Below the pieces are notes generated by a model. It worked only from the letters and a program-made list of their open reading frames with translations, ran no database searches and was not told where the DNA came from. Of a DNA stretch of 64,000 nt, positions 34,907-47,043 are shown in pieces. Made by a program: the position numbers and the translations under genes. How positions within the stretch are numbered: the first letter of the stretch is position 1; each line of letters starts with the position of its first letter. This DNA is from an uncultured Porphyromonadaceae bacterium (GTDB taxonomy: Bacteria; Bacteroidota; Bacteroidia; Bacteroidales; Barnesiellaceae_A), in assembly GCA_900542255.1 (NCBI GenBank), contig UQMR01000002.1:11905-75904 (forward strand), given 5' to 3'.

Positions 34907-35548
34907 TTAGATGGTTAGTTCCTGTTCTTCTTTGAGTTGCCGTGCTATGCCGAGTATCTCGGTGAGCAAGATGAGGATGACGGCTGTCACCAGCGACTCG
35001 CTGATGCGCGGATAGCTGACGGTGTATTGTGTCAGGTCTATATGCTGGCTGTAATACCATGTGGGCAGGTATGAGGCGAGGGAAAACAGTATGTACGAGA
35101 GTAACATGCTGTATGATACGCGCCGCAGTTGCTTGATGGCCGATGCGTTCATAAGGCCCTTGCGGGCTATGATGGGCACCGACTTGAAGACGCTCACGAT
35201 GTAATAAACGGCGCAGGCTACCGCGATAAGCGAGATGAAGGCATTGATTATTGTTATCGTGGGCGATAGGATTGTCTCGGGGAGGAAATATATGCCTTCG
35301 CGCCTGATGTCCATATAGCCCAGCAACCCGAGGTTGCTCTGTTGCATCTGCATGAGCTCTTCCTTGGGGGTTGTTTCGAGGCATACGGGATAGGGGGTAT
35401 AGCCGAGCTTGTCGCTGAAAAACTCTTTGTTGCTGTTTACTCCCATTATGATGCCGGTAGCCATGTCGTAGCAAAGAGGTACGATAAGCAATATCCCTAT
35501 GATGGCCGATAGCGCCATTATCTTTCGTTGCTGGTCTTTTATTGTCAT
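34907..35548 (-). CDS. DUF2975 family membrane protein
   Basis: A 213-residue protein with four predicted membrane helices (residues about 10-30, 92-116, 142-164, 185-205) and a loop of about 60 residues between the first two. It fits DUF2975 by helix layout and by the adjacent small XRE regulator. Function is unknown; the pair may be a membrane-stress or signalling module. No obvious consensus promoter was found ahead of the ATG. Confidence 0.75.
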   Translation of the reverse strand: MTIKDQQRKIMALSAIIGILLIVPLCYDMATGIIMGVNSNKEFFSDKLGYTPYPVCLETTPKEELMQMQQSNLGLLGYMDIRREGIYFLPETILSPTITIINAFISLIAVACAVYYIVSVFKSVPIIARKGLMNASAIKQLRRVSYSMLLSYILFSLASYLPTWYYSQHIDLTQYTVSYPRISESLVTAVILILLTEILGIARQLKEEQELTI

Positions 35549-35658
35549 AAGCGTAGGCTCTGTTTTATTGCTTCGGTTGCTATTGCAAAGGAAATCCTTT
35601 TTTCTGAAAGAAGCAAGAAAAACAATATTTTTTTATTGAAAAACGATATTTTCCTCTC

Positions 35659-37611
35659 TCAATTCTCATCGCTGGCCGTTAGAGAGTCGCACTCTGCGAG
35701 CCACATTGTTGCAGCTGCGTCGCTGGGCATACGCCAGTCGCCGCGCGGCGAGAGGCTTACCGAGCCTACCTTGGGACCGTCGGGGAGGCACGACCGCTTG
35801 AACTGCTGCGAGAAGAATCTGCGGTAGAAAGTGCGCAGCCAGTGTTTTATGGTATTGCCGTCGTATTTCCCGTCGAAGGCTTTGCACGCGAGGAAATATA
35901 TCTTCGACGGACGGAAACCGTGTCTCAACGTATAATATAGGAAGAAGTCGTGCAGCTCGTATGGACCTACCAGGTCTTCGGTTTTTTGTTGTATGTTGTC
36001 GTTTTCGTCGGCCGGCGTCAGCTCGGGGCTGATTGGGGTGTTCACCACGTCGTGTAGCAACGCCCGCATGGTAGGCGAGTATGATTCGTCGCGCGAGGCG
36101 TGTTCTACGAGCGATTTTACAAGAGTCTTGGGTACTCCTGCCGATACTGCATACATCGACATGTGGTCGCCGTTGTAGGTGGCCCAGCCCAATGCCAGCT
36201 CCGACATATCGCCTGTGCCTATGACCAGGCCGCCCGTTTGGTTGGCAATGTCCATGAGTATCTGCGTGCGCTCGCGGGCTTGTGCATTTTCGTAGGTGGC
36301 ATCGTGGTTGTTTATATCATGCCCTATATCAGAGAGATGCTGCTTTACAGAGGGCACAATGGATATCTCGCGGGTGGTAATGCCCAGCTCGTTCATGAGG
36401 TCAATGGCGTTGTGGTAGGTGCGCCCCGAGGTGCCGAATCCCGGCATGGTGATGCCTATTATATCAGAGAGCGGACGTTGCAGCCGTTGCATGGCACGTG
36501 CGCATACCAAGAGGGCGAGAGTAGAGTCCAAGCCGCCCGATATGCCTATGACCAACGTTTGCGCATGGGTGTGCAAGACGCGTTTGATAAGACCGGCGGC
36601 CTGTATCTCTAAGATTTCGTCGCAGCGGCGGTCGAGTTTGTCGGTCGAGGCGGGCATAAAAGGCATGGGCTCTATCTTGCGGTCGAGCTCTATCACGTTG
36701 TTTACGACAATGGGTATGGCTATTTCGTGGTAGGCCTCGCCTTGCCTTTGTGCTGCGGAGTGTTCCATGAAGCTGCTTGTCATTTGCCGTTCGTTCATGA
36801 GGCGCTCTATATCAATGTCGCTGACGGCAAGCTGGGGTTGCATCGTGAAGCGTGGCGTGGCGGCCAGTTGCGAGCCGTTTTCGTATATGAGTCCGTTGCC
36901 GGCAAAAACCAAGTCGGTCGACGACTCTCCAAATCCGGCCGAGGCATATACATATCCTGCGATGCAGCGGGCGCTCTGTTGGGCCACGAGCGAGTGCAGG
37001 TAGTTGTGTTTGCCTATCAGTTCGTCGCTGGCCGAGAGGTTTATGATGATGTTGGCGCCGCCCAATACGTGCTGCGAGCTGGGCGGGATGGGTACCCACA
37101 AATCTTCGCATAGCTCTATCGCTATCTTGGCATTGCCGGTGACAAAGAGTTGTTTTGTGCCGAAGGGTACTTGCCGGTTGCACAAAGTGACTGTGGTGCT
37201 GAATGCGTTGGCTGCATCGGCAAACCACCGTTCTTCGTAAAATTCTTTATATCCCGGTATGAAGCTTTTGGGTACTACTCCCCATATGCGGCCGTGTGAC
37301 GATACGGCCGCACAGTTGAATATCTGGTTGTCGCATCTTACCGGCAGGCCGGTGACACATACCATATTATATTGAGCCGTGGCTTCTACAAAGTATTCCA
37401 AGGCGTTCTCTGCTTCTTCCAATAAAAGGTTTTGGGTGAACAGGTCGCCGCATGTATAACCTGTGATACATAATTCCGGAAATGCCATCCATACTACACC
37501 TTGCATCGATGCCTTCTCGGCAAGGGCAATCATCTCCTTTACATTTTGCCGGCAGTCGGCAACGCTGACGGGCGGAACGGCAGCCGCCACCTTGATAAAT
37601 CCGTGATTCAT
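35659..37611 (-). CDS. nadE: Glutamine-dependent NAD+ synthetase
   Basis: A 650-residue bifunctional enzyme. The N-terminal nitrilase-type amidotransferase domain (1-290) has Glu in FPELCITGYTCGD, Lys in KSFIPGYKEFYEERW and nucleophile Cys in AIELCEDLWVP. The C-terminal synthetase domain has the P-loop ISGGLDSTLALL. It converts nicotinic acid adenine dinucleotide to NAD+ using glutamine. Length is normal for the long NadE class. The start at 37611 (MNHGFIKVAAA) is preferred to one 33 bp upstream. Confidence 0.96.
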   Translation of the reverse strand: MNHGFIKVAAAVPPVSVADCRQNVKEMIALAEKASMQGVVWMAFPELCITGYTCGDLFTQNLLLEEAENALEYFVEATAQYNMVCVTGLPVRCDNQIFNCAAVSSHGRIWGVVPKSFIPGYKEFYEERWFADAANAFSTTVTLCNRQVPFGTKQLFVTGNAKIAIELCEDLWVPIPPSSQHVLGGANIIINLSASDELIGKHNYLHSLVAQQSARCIAGYVYASAGFGESSTDLVFAGNGLIYENGSQLAATPRFTMQPQLAVSDIDIERLMNERQMTSSFMEHSAAQRQGEAYHEIAIPIVVNNVIELDRKIEPMPFMPASTDKLDRRCDEILEIQAAGLIKRVLHTHAQTLVIGISGGLDSTLALLVCARAMQRLQRPLSDIIGITMPGFGTSGRTYHNAIDLMNELGITTREISIVPSVKQHLSDIGHDINNHDATYENAQARERTQILMDIANQTGGLVIGTGDMSELALGWATYNGDHMSMYAVSAGVPKTLVKSLVEHASRDESYSPTMRALLHDVVNTPISPELTPADENDNIQQKTEDLVGPYELHDFFLYYTLRHGFRPSKIYFLACKAFDGKYDGNTIKHWLRTFYRRFFSQQFKRSCLPDGPKVGSVSLSPRGDWRMPSDAAATMWLAECDSLTASDEN

Positions 37612-37641
37612 GATGGTAAACTGTGTTAATGCATAGTGTGG

Positions 37642-37649
37642 CAAAGATA
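37642..37649 (-). promoter_or_regulatory. -7 element for nadE
   Basis: TATCTTTG on the minus strand, 30 bp ahead of the nadE ATG; a -33 TTTG is not evident at the expected distance. Confidence 0.5.
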
Positions 37650-37688
37650 AAAAAAATGATAAGAAAGTTGCATGTCCATGCTATATAT

Positions 37689-37696
37689 TACCTTTG
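37689..37696 (+). promoter_or_regulatory. -7 element for the small membrane protein gene
   Basis: TACCTTTG fits TAnnTTTG and lies 19 bp ahead of the ATG at 37716. A TTG 18 bp upstream could be the -33 element, slightly short of the usual spacing. Confidence 0.5.
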
Positions 37697-37715
37697 TTGC
37701 GAAAAAAATTTTTTT

Positions 37716-38006
37716 ATGAAATACAACCGAATTTTTTCTTTTGTCATATCCACCCTGTTGATGTGGGCGATATGCTACTTGTTTAACACAACGGCTACGG
37801 TAGGCAAGATTGTCTTTTCGACGGCCTTTATCAATCCGTGGAATACCTATATGACCGTAAAATATTATATGTATGCCGGTATGGGCATGACCGAGGGGCT
37901 CGCCTATGCGATGGCTGCCGTGTTGCTGATTTTCTTGTGGGTAGCGTTATATTATTTCCTCTATTCGGTGAAATGTGCCATAGATACAAAGCCATATCGC
38001 CGCTGA
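37716..38006 (+). CDS. Small inner-membrane protein of unknown function
   Basis: A 96-residue protein with two strong hydrophobic segments (residues about 6-24 and 58-85, GLAYAMAAVLLIFLWVALYYFLYSV) separated by a polar loop with NPWNTYMTVKYYMYAGMG. No domain recognised. The start at 37716 follows a consensus -7 element; earlier in-frame codons lie upstream of the promoter. It is divergent from nadE and monocistronic. Confidence 0.7.
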   Translation: MKYNRIFSFVISTLLMWAICYLFNTTATVGKIVFSTAFINPWNTYMTVKYYMYAGMGMTEGLAYAMAAVLLIFLWVALYYFLYSVKCAIDTKPYRR

Positions 38007-38130
38007 AAGGCGCTTCTGTAACGGGAGCGGCGTGCTCTTTTTAGAGGAAGGGGCGCTCTCTTTCTGTCCTGCGGCGGAGCATTGTGTATAAAGAGGTTTC
38101 TTATCGGCGTATCGGCGATATGCCTTGCTT

Positions 38131-38175
38131 GAAAAAGAGAGCGGCAAAGGGCCCTTGCAGGCTTTTGCCGCTCTC
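38131..38175 (-). terminator. Terminator of the GH97 gene
   Basis: GAGAGCGGCAAA (38137-38148) pairs with TTTTGCCGCTCTC (38163-38175). On the minus strand it is followed by CTTTTTC. The rest of 38007-38220 shows no gene. Confidence 0.75.
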
Positions 38176-38220
38176 ATGAGCTTATGTGCGGCACGAAAAG
38201 GCCGCTGTTTCAGACGTATT

Positions 38221-40464
<2,244 letters not shown>

Positions 40465-40472
40465 TCATGTTG

Positions 40473-40503
40473 CAAATTTACTATTTTACGGTTGTGTTTA
40501 CAA
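40473..40503 (-). promoter_or_regulatory. Promoter of the GH97 gene
   Basis: On the minus strand TTG (40503-40501), 20 bp spacer, TAAATTTG (40480-40473): strong match to the Bacteroidota consensus. The leader is about 75 nt. Confidence 0.75.
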
Positions 40504-40534
40504 TATCCGGTGGTAATTTGTGAAATTTGGAAAT

Positions 40535-40546
40535 GCAAACGTTTGC
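40535..40546. promoter_or_regulatory. LacI-type palindromic operator candidate upstream of GH97
   Basis: GCAAACGTTTGC is a perfect 12-bp palindrome with the central CG typical of LacI/GalR-family operators. It lies about 32 bp upstream of the -33 element, a location suited to activation. The regulator is not encoded nearby. Confidence 0.45.
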
Positions 40547-40656
40547 GTCCTAAATATGGGTGTTTATGCAACAGTTATGCAACAACTGTGCAGCAGGTGG
40601 CATGCGGCGGCTTGCAGAGTGTGGGGCGGCTTCCGGACAGAGGTCGAAATCAAAAG

Positions 40657-40686
40657 AAGAGCCGCAGCAAACGCTGCGGCTCTTCC
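40657..40686 (-). terminator. Rho-independent terminator of pta-ackA
   Basis: GAAGAGCCGCAGC and GCTGCGGCTCTTC form a 13-bp stem with a 4-nt loop. On the minus strand it is followed by TTTTGATTTC. Confidence 0.85.
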
Positions 40687-40743
40687 GTCGTTTGGTTTTT
40701 GTATAATCTCACACGCCAAAGGTGTGCATAATGGAGATGGTTC

Positions 40744-41946
40744 TTATTGGCGTGTAATGATGTCGCGTGTATCGGTTGCAATCATCAGCTCTTCGTCGGT
40801 GGGGATGACAACTACCTTCACCGTCGAGTCGGGGGTGCTTATGAGGCACTCTTTGCCGCGCAGTCCGGCGTTGAGTTCCTTGTCTATCTTCACGCCCATG
40901 AAGGCAAGGTTGTTGGTAACCGCTTCGCGGGTGAGGGCCTGGTTTTCGCCTACGCCGCCCGTAAATACGATGATGTCTACACCATTGAGGGCTGCGATGT
41001 ATGAGCCTACGTATTTTATGATACGGTACTCGTACATGTCGAGTGCCAGCTTGGCGCGCTCGTTTCCGGCTGCGATGGCTGCTTCTATGTCGCGCATGTC
41101 TGACGAGATGCCCGAGATACCCATCACGCCGCTCTTTTTGTTTACGAGGTTGGCGACACCGGCCGAGTCGAGGTGCTCTTTATCCATCAGATAGGTGAGG
41201 GCTCCGGCATCTACATCGCCCGAGCGGGTTCCCATCATCAATCCTTCTACGGGGGTGAGTCCCATAGAGGTATCTACCGATTTGCCGTCTTTGATGGCGG
41301 TGATAGAGGCTCCGTTGCCTATGTGGCAGGTGATGATTTTCTGCTCTTCATAAGGTACGCCCAGGAATTCGCAGGCGCGGCGCGATACGTAACGGTGGCT
41401 GGTGCCGTGGAAACCGTAGCGGCGTACGCCGTACTTTTCGTATACCTCGTAGGGGAGGGCATACATGAATGCGTGTTTGGGCATGGTTTGGTGGAATGCC
41501 GTGTCGAATACACCCACTTGCGGTACCGAGGGCAGCAGCTCCTCGATGGCCTCTACGCCGGTAACGTTGGCGGGGTTGTGCAGCGGTGCAAGGTCGTAGC
41601 ACTCTTTTACTTTGTCTATCACCTCTTTGGTGATGAGTACACTCTTGTTGAACTTCTCGCCGCCGTGTACAAGACGATGGCCTACGGCATCTATCTCATC
41701 ATACGATGCGATGCAGCCATACTCTTTGCTTGTGAGTACGTTGAGGATGTTGCGTATGGCAGAGCGATGCTCGGGCATGTCGTATTCCAATACCACTTTC
41801 TCGCCGTTGGGCAGGGTGAGTTTCAGGAAGGAGTCTTTCAATCCTATCTTCTCTACACCGCCTTGTGCCATTACTTCACCTTTCTCGATGTCGAACAATT
41901 TGTATTTTACCGACGAACTTCCGCAGTTCAATACCAGTATTTTCAT
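40744..41946 (-). CDS. ackA: Acetate kinase
   Basis: A 400-residue kinase with the signature LVLNCGSSSVKYKLF at the N-terminus, the catalytic HxxFH-type segment DTAFHQTMP, RRYGFHGTSHRYV, and the nucleotide loop FTGGVGENQ. It makes ATP and acetate from acetyl phosphate, the final energy-conserving step of mixed-acid fermentation. It follows pta by 43 bp on the same strand and ends at a strong terminator. Confidence 0.97.
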   Translation of the reverse strand: MKILVLNCGSSSVKYKLFDIEKGEVMAQGGVEKIGLKDSFLKLTLPNGEKVVLEYDMPEHRSAIRNILNVLTSKEYGCIASYDEIDAVGHRLVHGGEKFNKSVLITKEVIDKVKECYDLAPLHNPANVTGVEAIEELLPSVPQVGVFDTAFHQTMPKHAFMYALPYEVYEKYGVRRYGFHGTSHRYVSRRACEFLGVPYEEQKIITCHIGNGASITAIKDGKSVDTSMGLTPVEGLMMGTRSGDVDAGALTYLMDKEHLDSAGVANLVNKKSGVMGISGISSDMRDIEAAIAAGNERAKLALDMYEYRIIKYVGSYIAALNGVDIIVFTGGVGENQALTREAVTNNLAFMGVKIDKELNAGLRGKECLISTPDSTVKVVVIPTDEELMIATDTRDIITRQ

Positions 41947-41989
41947 ATCTTGTCGTGTTTCTTTGTGTAAGACAAAAGGGTTAAAAAAA

Positions 41990-43003
41990 TCAGCGGGCTT
42001 TTTTCAGGCCGATGGCTTGGTTGGCTGTGATGGCCACCATGTTATAAACGTCGTCGGTGCTGCATCCGCGCGAGAGGTCGTTGACAGGAGCTGCGATACC
42101 TTGCAGGATAGGACCTACGGCCTCGGCACCCGAGAGGCGTTGTACCAGTTTATAAGAGATGTTGCCTACTTCGAGCGTGGGGAATACCAGCGTGTTGGCA
42201 TGTCCGGCAATGGTGCTGCCCGGGGCTTTCGATGCGCCTACCGAGGGAACGATGGCGGCATCGGCTTGCAACTCGCCGTCGATGGCAAGTTCGGGAGCCA
42301 TCTCTTTGGCCAGGCGGGTTGCTTCGGCAACTTTATCTACCATTTCGTGTTTGGCACTGCCTTTGGTCGAGAAGCTGAGCATGGCAACGCGCGGCTCTAT
42401 GCCGGCTATGTCGCGGGCGGTGCGGGCTGTCGATACGGCTATCTGAGCCAGCTCTTGTGCATTGGGATTGGGCATCACGGCGCAATCGGCAAAGATGAGC
42501 AATCCGTTTTCGCCATATTCGGGTTTGGGGGTAAACATCAGGAATGCTCCCGATACGACGCTTACGCCCGGTACGGTTTTGATGATTTGCAGGGCAGGAC
42601 GCAAAACGTCGCCTGTGGTGTTGCGGGCGCCGGCTACTTCGCCGTCGGCGTCGCCGTTTTTGATGATGAGGGTACCTAAATAGAGGGGGTCGGCTGCCAG
42701 TGCGAGGGCTTTCTCCATAGTCATGCCCTTGGCCTTGCGCAACTCAAAGAGAAGATTGGCATATACTTCCTTGCGCGGGTTGTTTTCCGGGTCGATGATG
42801 GTGGCTTTGCCTATGTTTTGCAAGCCTAATTTCTCGGCCAGGGCGAGTATCTCGTTGGGATTGCCGATGAGAATGATGTCAACTACTTCGTCTGCAATAA
42901 GGCGGTCTGCCGCGCGAAGGGTGCGTTCTTCGGTACCTTCGGGGAGCACGATGCGTTGCTTGTTGGCTTTGGCGCGCTCCACAATTTGTTTCATCAAGTC
43001 CAT
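41990..43003 (-). CDS. pta: Phosphate acetyltransferase
   Basis: A 337-residue single-domain enzyme starting MDLMKQIVERAKANKQRIVLPEG, with the family segments GDADGEVAGARNTTGDVLRP, SFSTKGSAKHE and the C-terminal PVNDLSRGCS. It interconverts acetyl-CoA and acetyl phosphate, feeding acetate kinase. The short form without an N-terminal regulatory domain is typical of the genus-level relatives. The start at 43003 is favoured over a basic 28-residue extension. Confidence 0.96.
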   Translation of the reverse strand: MDLMKQIVERAKANKQRIVLPEGTEERTLRAADRLIADEVVDIILIGNPNEILALAEKLGLQNIGKATIIDPENNPRKEVYANLLFELRKAKGMTMEKALALAADPLYLGTLIIKNGDADGEVAGARNTTGDVLRPALQIIKTVPGVSVVSGAFLMFTPKPEYGENGLLIFADCAVMPNPNAQELAQIAVSTARTARDIAGIEPRVAMLSFSTKGSAKHEMVDKVAEATRLAKEMAPELAIDGELQADAAIVPSVGASKAPGSTIAGHANTLVFPTLEVGNISYKLVQRLSGAEAVGPILQGIAAPVNDLSRGCSTDDVYNMVAITANQAIGLKKAR

Positions 43004-43106
43004 ATTTGTGATATATTTAAGATTGTGTTTCTGGTATTTTTGTCGGGGCAAAGGACGTGGCCGGCGCAGTCGCAGGTGCCGATGCATGAGACCTTTCTCC
43101 GGGGAG

Positions 43107-43114
43107 CAAATTTA
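43107..43114 (-). promoter_or_regulatory. -7 element for pta-ackA
   Basis: TAAATTTG on the minus strand fits the consensus, about 103 bp upstream of pta. No clear -33. The remaining 43115-43357 interval is AT-rich with no gene seen. Confidence 0.45.
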
Positions 43115-43357
43115 TGAAAAAGAATTTATTCGGCATAGCCAAAATTTCAAATTAAGGTGTACGATGCGAACTTTTTATTGTGCCCGTTTGTCTTGGTAGG
43201 AGCGGGAGCGTTTGTAAGGATGCGAAAGCTGTCGTTCCCTAAAAAAAAATTATGCGGTTTTGTATATTGAGAATTTATACATATATTCGCTGCCGGAAGC
43301 GATTGTTTGTTACAAAAGTATTTCGGAATATCACGGATTATTTTGAATGAGTGTCCT

Positions 43358-43741
43358 ATGAATAAAGAAAAATTTGTTGTTGAATACGATTTCAAGAAGG
43401 TTTCGCCGTCATTATTGTGGACTTTTGTCAGCACAGCCGCAGGTTTGTCGGAATGGTTTGCCGACCAAGTGGAGCATAAAGAGAAAGAGTTTACTTTTTA
43501 TTGGAACAAAAGTCCGCAAGTGGCTATGATGACAGCTTCCCGTACTGGCGTTTATGTGCGGTTTCATTGGGAAGAAGATGCTAATGAGCGCTCTTTTTTC
43601 GAGATGCGCATAGAAACATCCGAGCTGACGGGTGCTACCGTACTCTTGGTTACCGATTTTGCACTCCCCGACGAGATAGAGGATGCCCGCGAGCTGTGGG
43701 ACAATGAGGTGGAACGGTTGCGCCGTCGCCTGGGGTTGTAA
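43358..43741 (+). CDS. START-like (SRPBCC) domain protein
   Basis: A 127-residue acidic protein. LWTFVSTAAGLSEWFADQV near the N-terminus and LVTDFALPDEIEDARELWDNEVERLRRRLG at the C-terminus match the START-like/AHSA1-type helix-grip proteins widespread in Bacteroidota. They are expected to bind a small hydrophobic ligand, but no function is known. The start at 43358 begins the conserved KFVVEYDFKK strand. The LptF/LptG-family gene follows with its own promoter. Confidence 0.8.
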   Translation: MNKEKFVVEYDFKKVSPSLLWTFVSTAAGLSEWFADQVEHKEKEFTFYWNKSPQVAMMTASRTGVYVRFHWEEDANERSFFEMRIETSELTGATVLLVTDFALPDEIEDARELWDNEVERLRRRLGL

Positions 43742-43808
43742 AGGCTGCTGCGTACCGCCGCGAGAGGAATGGCGATTTCTTAATTAATATCTAAATGTGA
43801 AGATTGTC

Positions 43809-43839
43809 TTTGCAGGCTGACTATTTTGCGCTATTTTTG
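43809..43839 (+). promoter_or_regulatory. Promoter of the lptF/G-like gene, ribBA and yigZ
   Basis: TTTG (43809-43812), 19 bp, TATTTTTG (43832-43839): a full consensus match 27 bp ahead of the ATG. Confidence 0.75.
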
Positions 43840-43866
43840 CACATTCATTCATAATAGCGCCGCTTA

Positions 43867-45801
43867 ATGTTTCGTCCCAAAAGACTATATGGGTTCATGT
43901 TGCAGAGCTTCTTGCCTGTCTTTTTCATGACCTTCTTTATCTGCCTTTTCATCGTGCTGATGCAGTTCTTGTGGAAGTACGTCGATGAAATGGTGGGCAA
44001 AGGTCTGGAAATATCGGTCTTGTTGGAGCTCTTCTTCTATGCTGCCGTGACCATGGTGCCATTGGCTTTGCCGCTTTCCATCCTGCTGGCATCGCTCATG
44101 ACCTTCGGCAACTTGGGCGAGCGGTTCGAGCTGCTTGCCATCAAGGCAGCCGGTGTCTCGCTGTTGCATGTGATGCGCCCGCTTATATTTCTCGTGAGCG
44201 TCATTGCCGTACTCGCTTTTTTCTTCCAGAACGATGTCTTGCCGCAGGCGCAAGTAAAGATGTGGACGCTCATCTACTCCGTTAGGCAGAAGTCTCCCGA
44301 GCTGGATATCCCCGAAGGCGTGTTTTATGACGAGATAAGCGGCTATAACCTCTATGTGAAAGAGAAAGACCGCCGCACGGGTGTTATGCACAATATGATG
44401 ATTTACGACATGTCGAAAGGCTTCGACAATGCTACCATCGTCTTGGCCGACTCGGGGCAATTGAAGACGACCGCCGACAAAAAGCATCTCGTGCTGACGT
44501 TATATAATGGCGAGTCGTTTGAAAACCTGCAAACCAACCGTACCAATACCTACAACAACATCCCGTACCGGCGGGAGACCTTTTCGTTCAAGGAGTTGCT
44601 CATCAACTTCGATGCCAACTTCAACCGTCTCGACGACGAGCTCATGCAGGGACAGTACGTAGGAAAGAACTATACCGAGTTGCGCACCTCTATCGACTCC
44701 ATGAATCTGGTCGTGGATAGTCTGGGTGCCAATTATGCCTCGCGTTTGCAGGTATCGGGCTATTTCGGCATGTATAAAAATGACATCGACCGCCGTAGCA
44801 AGATGTCGCCGTCCGAACGGCAACAGGACGAAGCGGCCATGCAACAAGCGGCGCAAACAATCAACCTCGACTCTCTTTGGCAGGGCGAAAACAATCAGCG
44901 CAGGCAGCTCTATGTGGCAAGGGCGTTGGAGCGGGCCCAGACTTATAAAAACGATTATAACTTCAACTCTATGACCGTAGCCGACAAACGCTTCACGATA
45001 CGCCGTCACGAGATAGAGCTGATGAAGAAATTTACCCTTTCCCTGGCCTGTATCATCTTCTTCTTCATCGGTGCTCCGTTGGGAGCTATCATTCGCAAAG
45101 GCGGTTTGGGAGTGCCCATCGTGGTATCGGTCATATTGTTTATCATCTATTATATTATAGACAATACCGGCTATAAGATGGCGCGCGATGGCGTATGGCC
45201 GGTATGGCAGGGTATTTGGCTCAGCTCGGCCGTATTGCTACCGTTGGGCATATTCCTTACCTCGCGGGCCACCAAAGACTCGGCCGTGCTCAATCTCGAT
45301 GTCTATGCCGATTTCTTCCGGCAGCTGTTCGGCAAAGCCGGTGTGCGCAAGGTTGAGCTCAAAGATATCGTGCTTGCCCCCATGTCGCCCGCAGTTGCCG
45401 AGGAAAAAGCCCTTGCACTGACAGATATGTGCCGCACCTTCCTGCGCGACAATCCCCGTCTCCGGTATGTCGCCTTTTGGACAAAAGGGTACGATATGCC
45501 TGCGATACAGAACCTTGCCACTGTCACCAACTCGCTGGTAGAATACACCTCGGAAACGACCGACCGCATGGTCGCCACCAAATTGATGGACTACCCTGTC
45601 ATTGTGCCCGAGTGGATGCTGCGCCCGGTGCGCATACGCTTGCTCTCGATAGCCGTGATGGTGTTCTTTCCCGTGGGATTGCCCCTTTATTGGATAGCAT
45701 CGCAACGCTATGCACACCTGACGGCGGCCGTACATGCCATTATCGAGGCCAACGGCGATTTGGTAACTTTATTGCGAAAAACAGACTCCCGAAACGAATA
45801 A
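43867..45801 (+). CDS. LptF/LptG family lipopolysaccharide export permease
   Basis: A 644-residue YjgP/YjgQ-family protein. The first three membrane helices lie in residues 10-120, followed by a long periplasmic jellyroll domain with a helical insertion (residues about 240-380), three more helices (about 390-460), and a C-terminal cytoplasmic/extra region of 180 residues ending with another helical pair. Such permeases work with LptB to extract lipopolysaccharide from the inner membrane. It is longer than E. coli LptF (366), as usual in Bacteroidota. I cannot tell LptF from LptG. ribBA begins 17 bp later. Confidence 0.9.
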   Translation: MFRPKRLYGFMLQSFLPVFFMTFFICLFIVLMQFLWKYVDEMVGKGLEISVLLELFFYAAVTMVPLALPLSILLASLMTFGNLGERFELLAIKAAGVSLLHVMRPLIFLVSVIAVLAFFFQNDVLPQAQVKMWTLIYSVRQKSPELDIPEGVFYDEISGYNLYVKEKDRRTGVMHNMMIYDMSKGFDNATIVLADSGQLKTTADKKHLVLTLYNGESFENLQTNRTNTYNNIPYRRETFSFKELLINFDANFNRLDDELMQGQYVGKNYTELRTSIDSMNLVVDSLGANYASRLQVSGYFGMYKNDIDRRSKMSPSERQQDEAAMQQAAQTINLDSLWQGENNQRRQLYVARALERAQTYKNDYNFNSMTVADKRFTIRRHEIELMKKFTLSLACIIFFFIGAPLGAIIRKGGLGVPIVVSVILFIIYYIIDNTGYKMARDGVWPVWQGIWLSSAVLLPLGIFLTSRATKDSAVLNLDVYADFFRQLFGKAGVRKVELKDIVLAPMSPAVAEEKALALTDMCRTFLRDNPRLRYVAFWTKGYDMPAIQNLATVTNSLVEYTSETTDRMVATKLMDYPVIVPEWMLRPVRIRLLSIAVMVFFPVGLPLYWIASQRYAHLTAAVHAIIEANGDLVTLLRKTDSRNE

Positions 45802-45818
45802 ACAAACCCGATATAAAT

Positions 45819-47042
45819 ATGGATAACGAAAAAATCAAACTCAATACTATCGAAGAGGCGATAGAAGAGTTCCGTCAGGGAAATTTCGTGATTGTCATAG
45901 ATGACGAAGACCGTGAGAACGAAGGCGATTTTATCATCGCGGCAGAGAAAATTACCCCCGAAAAGGTAAACTTCATGCTCTCCGTAGGGCGCGGCGTGCT
46001 GTGCGCCCCTATCACCGAGGAGCGCTGCATGGAGTTGGAGCTCAACATGCAGGTCCTCGACAACACCTCTTTGCTGGGGACTCCCTTTACCGTTACCGTC
46101 GACCGCATAGGGGCAGGCTGCACCACCGGTGTCTCCATGGCCGACCGCGCCACCACGATACGCTCTCTGGCAGACCCCTCGATGAAACCCTCCGACTTCG
46201 GACGTCCCGGCCACATAAATCCCCTCAGAGCCCGCTCTCGCGGTGTATTGGTACGCGCCGGCCATACCGAGGCTGCCGTCGACTTGGCACGCTTGGCAGG
46301 GCTTTACCCCGCAGCCGCGCTGATTGAAATCATCAACGAGGATGGTACAATGGCCCGTATGCCCGAGTTGCGCAAGATAGCCGACAAGTATAATCTGAAA
46401 TTTGTCTCAATCCGCGACCTTATTGCATACCGTTTGAAACAGGAGGCCATCGTAGAACGTGGCGAGGAGGTGAATATGCCTACCGCATACGGCGGTTTCA
46501 GGCTCATACCCTTCCGCCAAATATCGAACGGGGCCGAGCATATAGCGCTCATAAAGGGCACGTGGGAGCCCGATGAGCCGGTTTTGGTACGCATGCACTC
46601 CTCGTGTATGACGGGCGATATCTTCGGCTCGAAACGATGCGACTGCGGCGAGCAGCTGCACGAGGCCATGAGAGCCATAGATGCAGCCGGTAAAGGCGTG
46701 CTGGTGTATATGAGCCAGGAGGGGCGCGGTATAGGGCTGATGAATAAGATAAGAGCCTATAAGTTACAGGAGAACGGCTTCGATACGGTAGATGCCAATC
46801 TCCATCTCGGTTTCAAGGCCGATGAGCGTACCTACGGCGTGGGAGCCTCTATCCTCAGAGATTTGGGCGTGCGCAATATCCGTCTTATGACAAACAATCC
46901 CATGAAGCGTATCGGGCTCGAAGGGTATGGCCTCTGCATTGTGGAGAATGTGCCTATCGAGGTGAAACCCAACCAATACAATGCCGAGTACCTGCATACC
47001 AAAAAAGAGCGCATGGGGCACGACTTGCACCAAGTAGACTGA
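45819..47042 (+). CDS. ribBA: Bifunctional 3,4-dihydroxy-2-butanone-4-phosphate synthase/GTP cyclohydrolase II
   Basis: A 407-residue fusion. The N-terminal RibB domain has [12 protein letters not shown] and [11 protein letters not shown]; the C-terminal RibA domain has the zinc cysteines around [18 protein letters not shown] and the SQEGRGIGL loop. It supplies both precursors of riboflavin. Both active sites appear intact. The start MDNEKIKLN at 45819 follows the permease gene by 17 bp, and the next gene starts 1 bp after its stop. Confidence 0.96.
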   Translation: MDNEKIKLNTIEEAIEEFRQGNFVIVIDDEDRENEGDFIIAAEKITPEKVNFMLSVGRGVLCAPITEERCMELELNMQVLDNTSLLGTPFTVTVDRIGAGCTTGVSMADRATTIRSLADPSMKPSDFGRPGHINPLRARSRGVLVRAGHTEAAVDLARLAGLYPAAALIEIINEDGTMARMPELRKIADKYNLKFVSIRDLIAYRLKQEAIVERGEEVNMPTAYGGFRLIPFRQISNGAEHIALIKGTWEPDEPVLVRMHSSCMTGDIFGSKRCDCGEQLHEAMRAIDAAGKGVLVYMSQEGRGIGLMNKIRAYKLQENGFDTVDANLHLGFKADERTYGVGASILRDLGVRNIRLMTNNPMKRIGLEGYGLCIVENVPIEVKPNQYNAEYLHTKKERMGHDLHQVD

Positions 47043-47043
47043 C

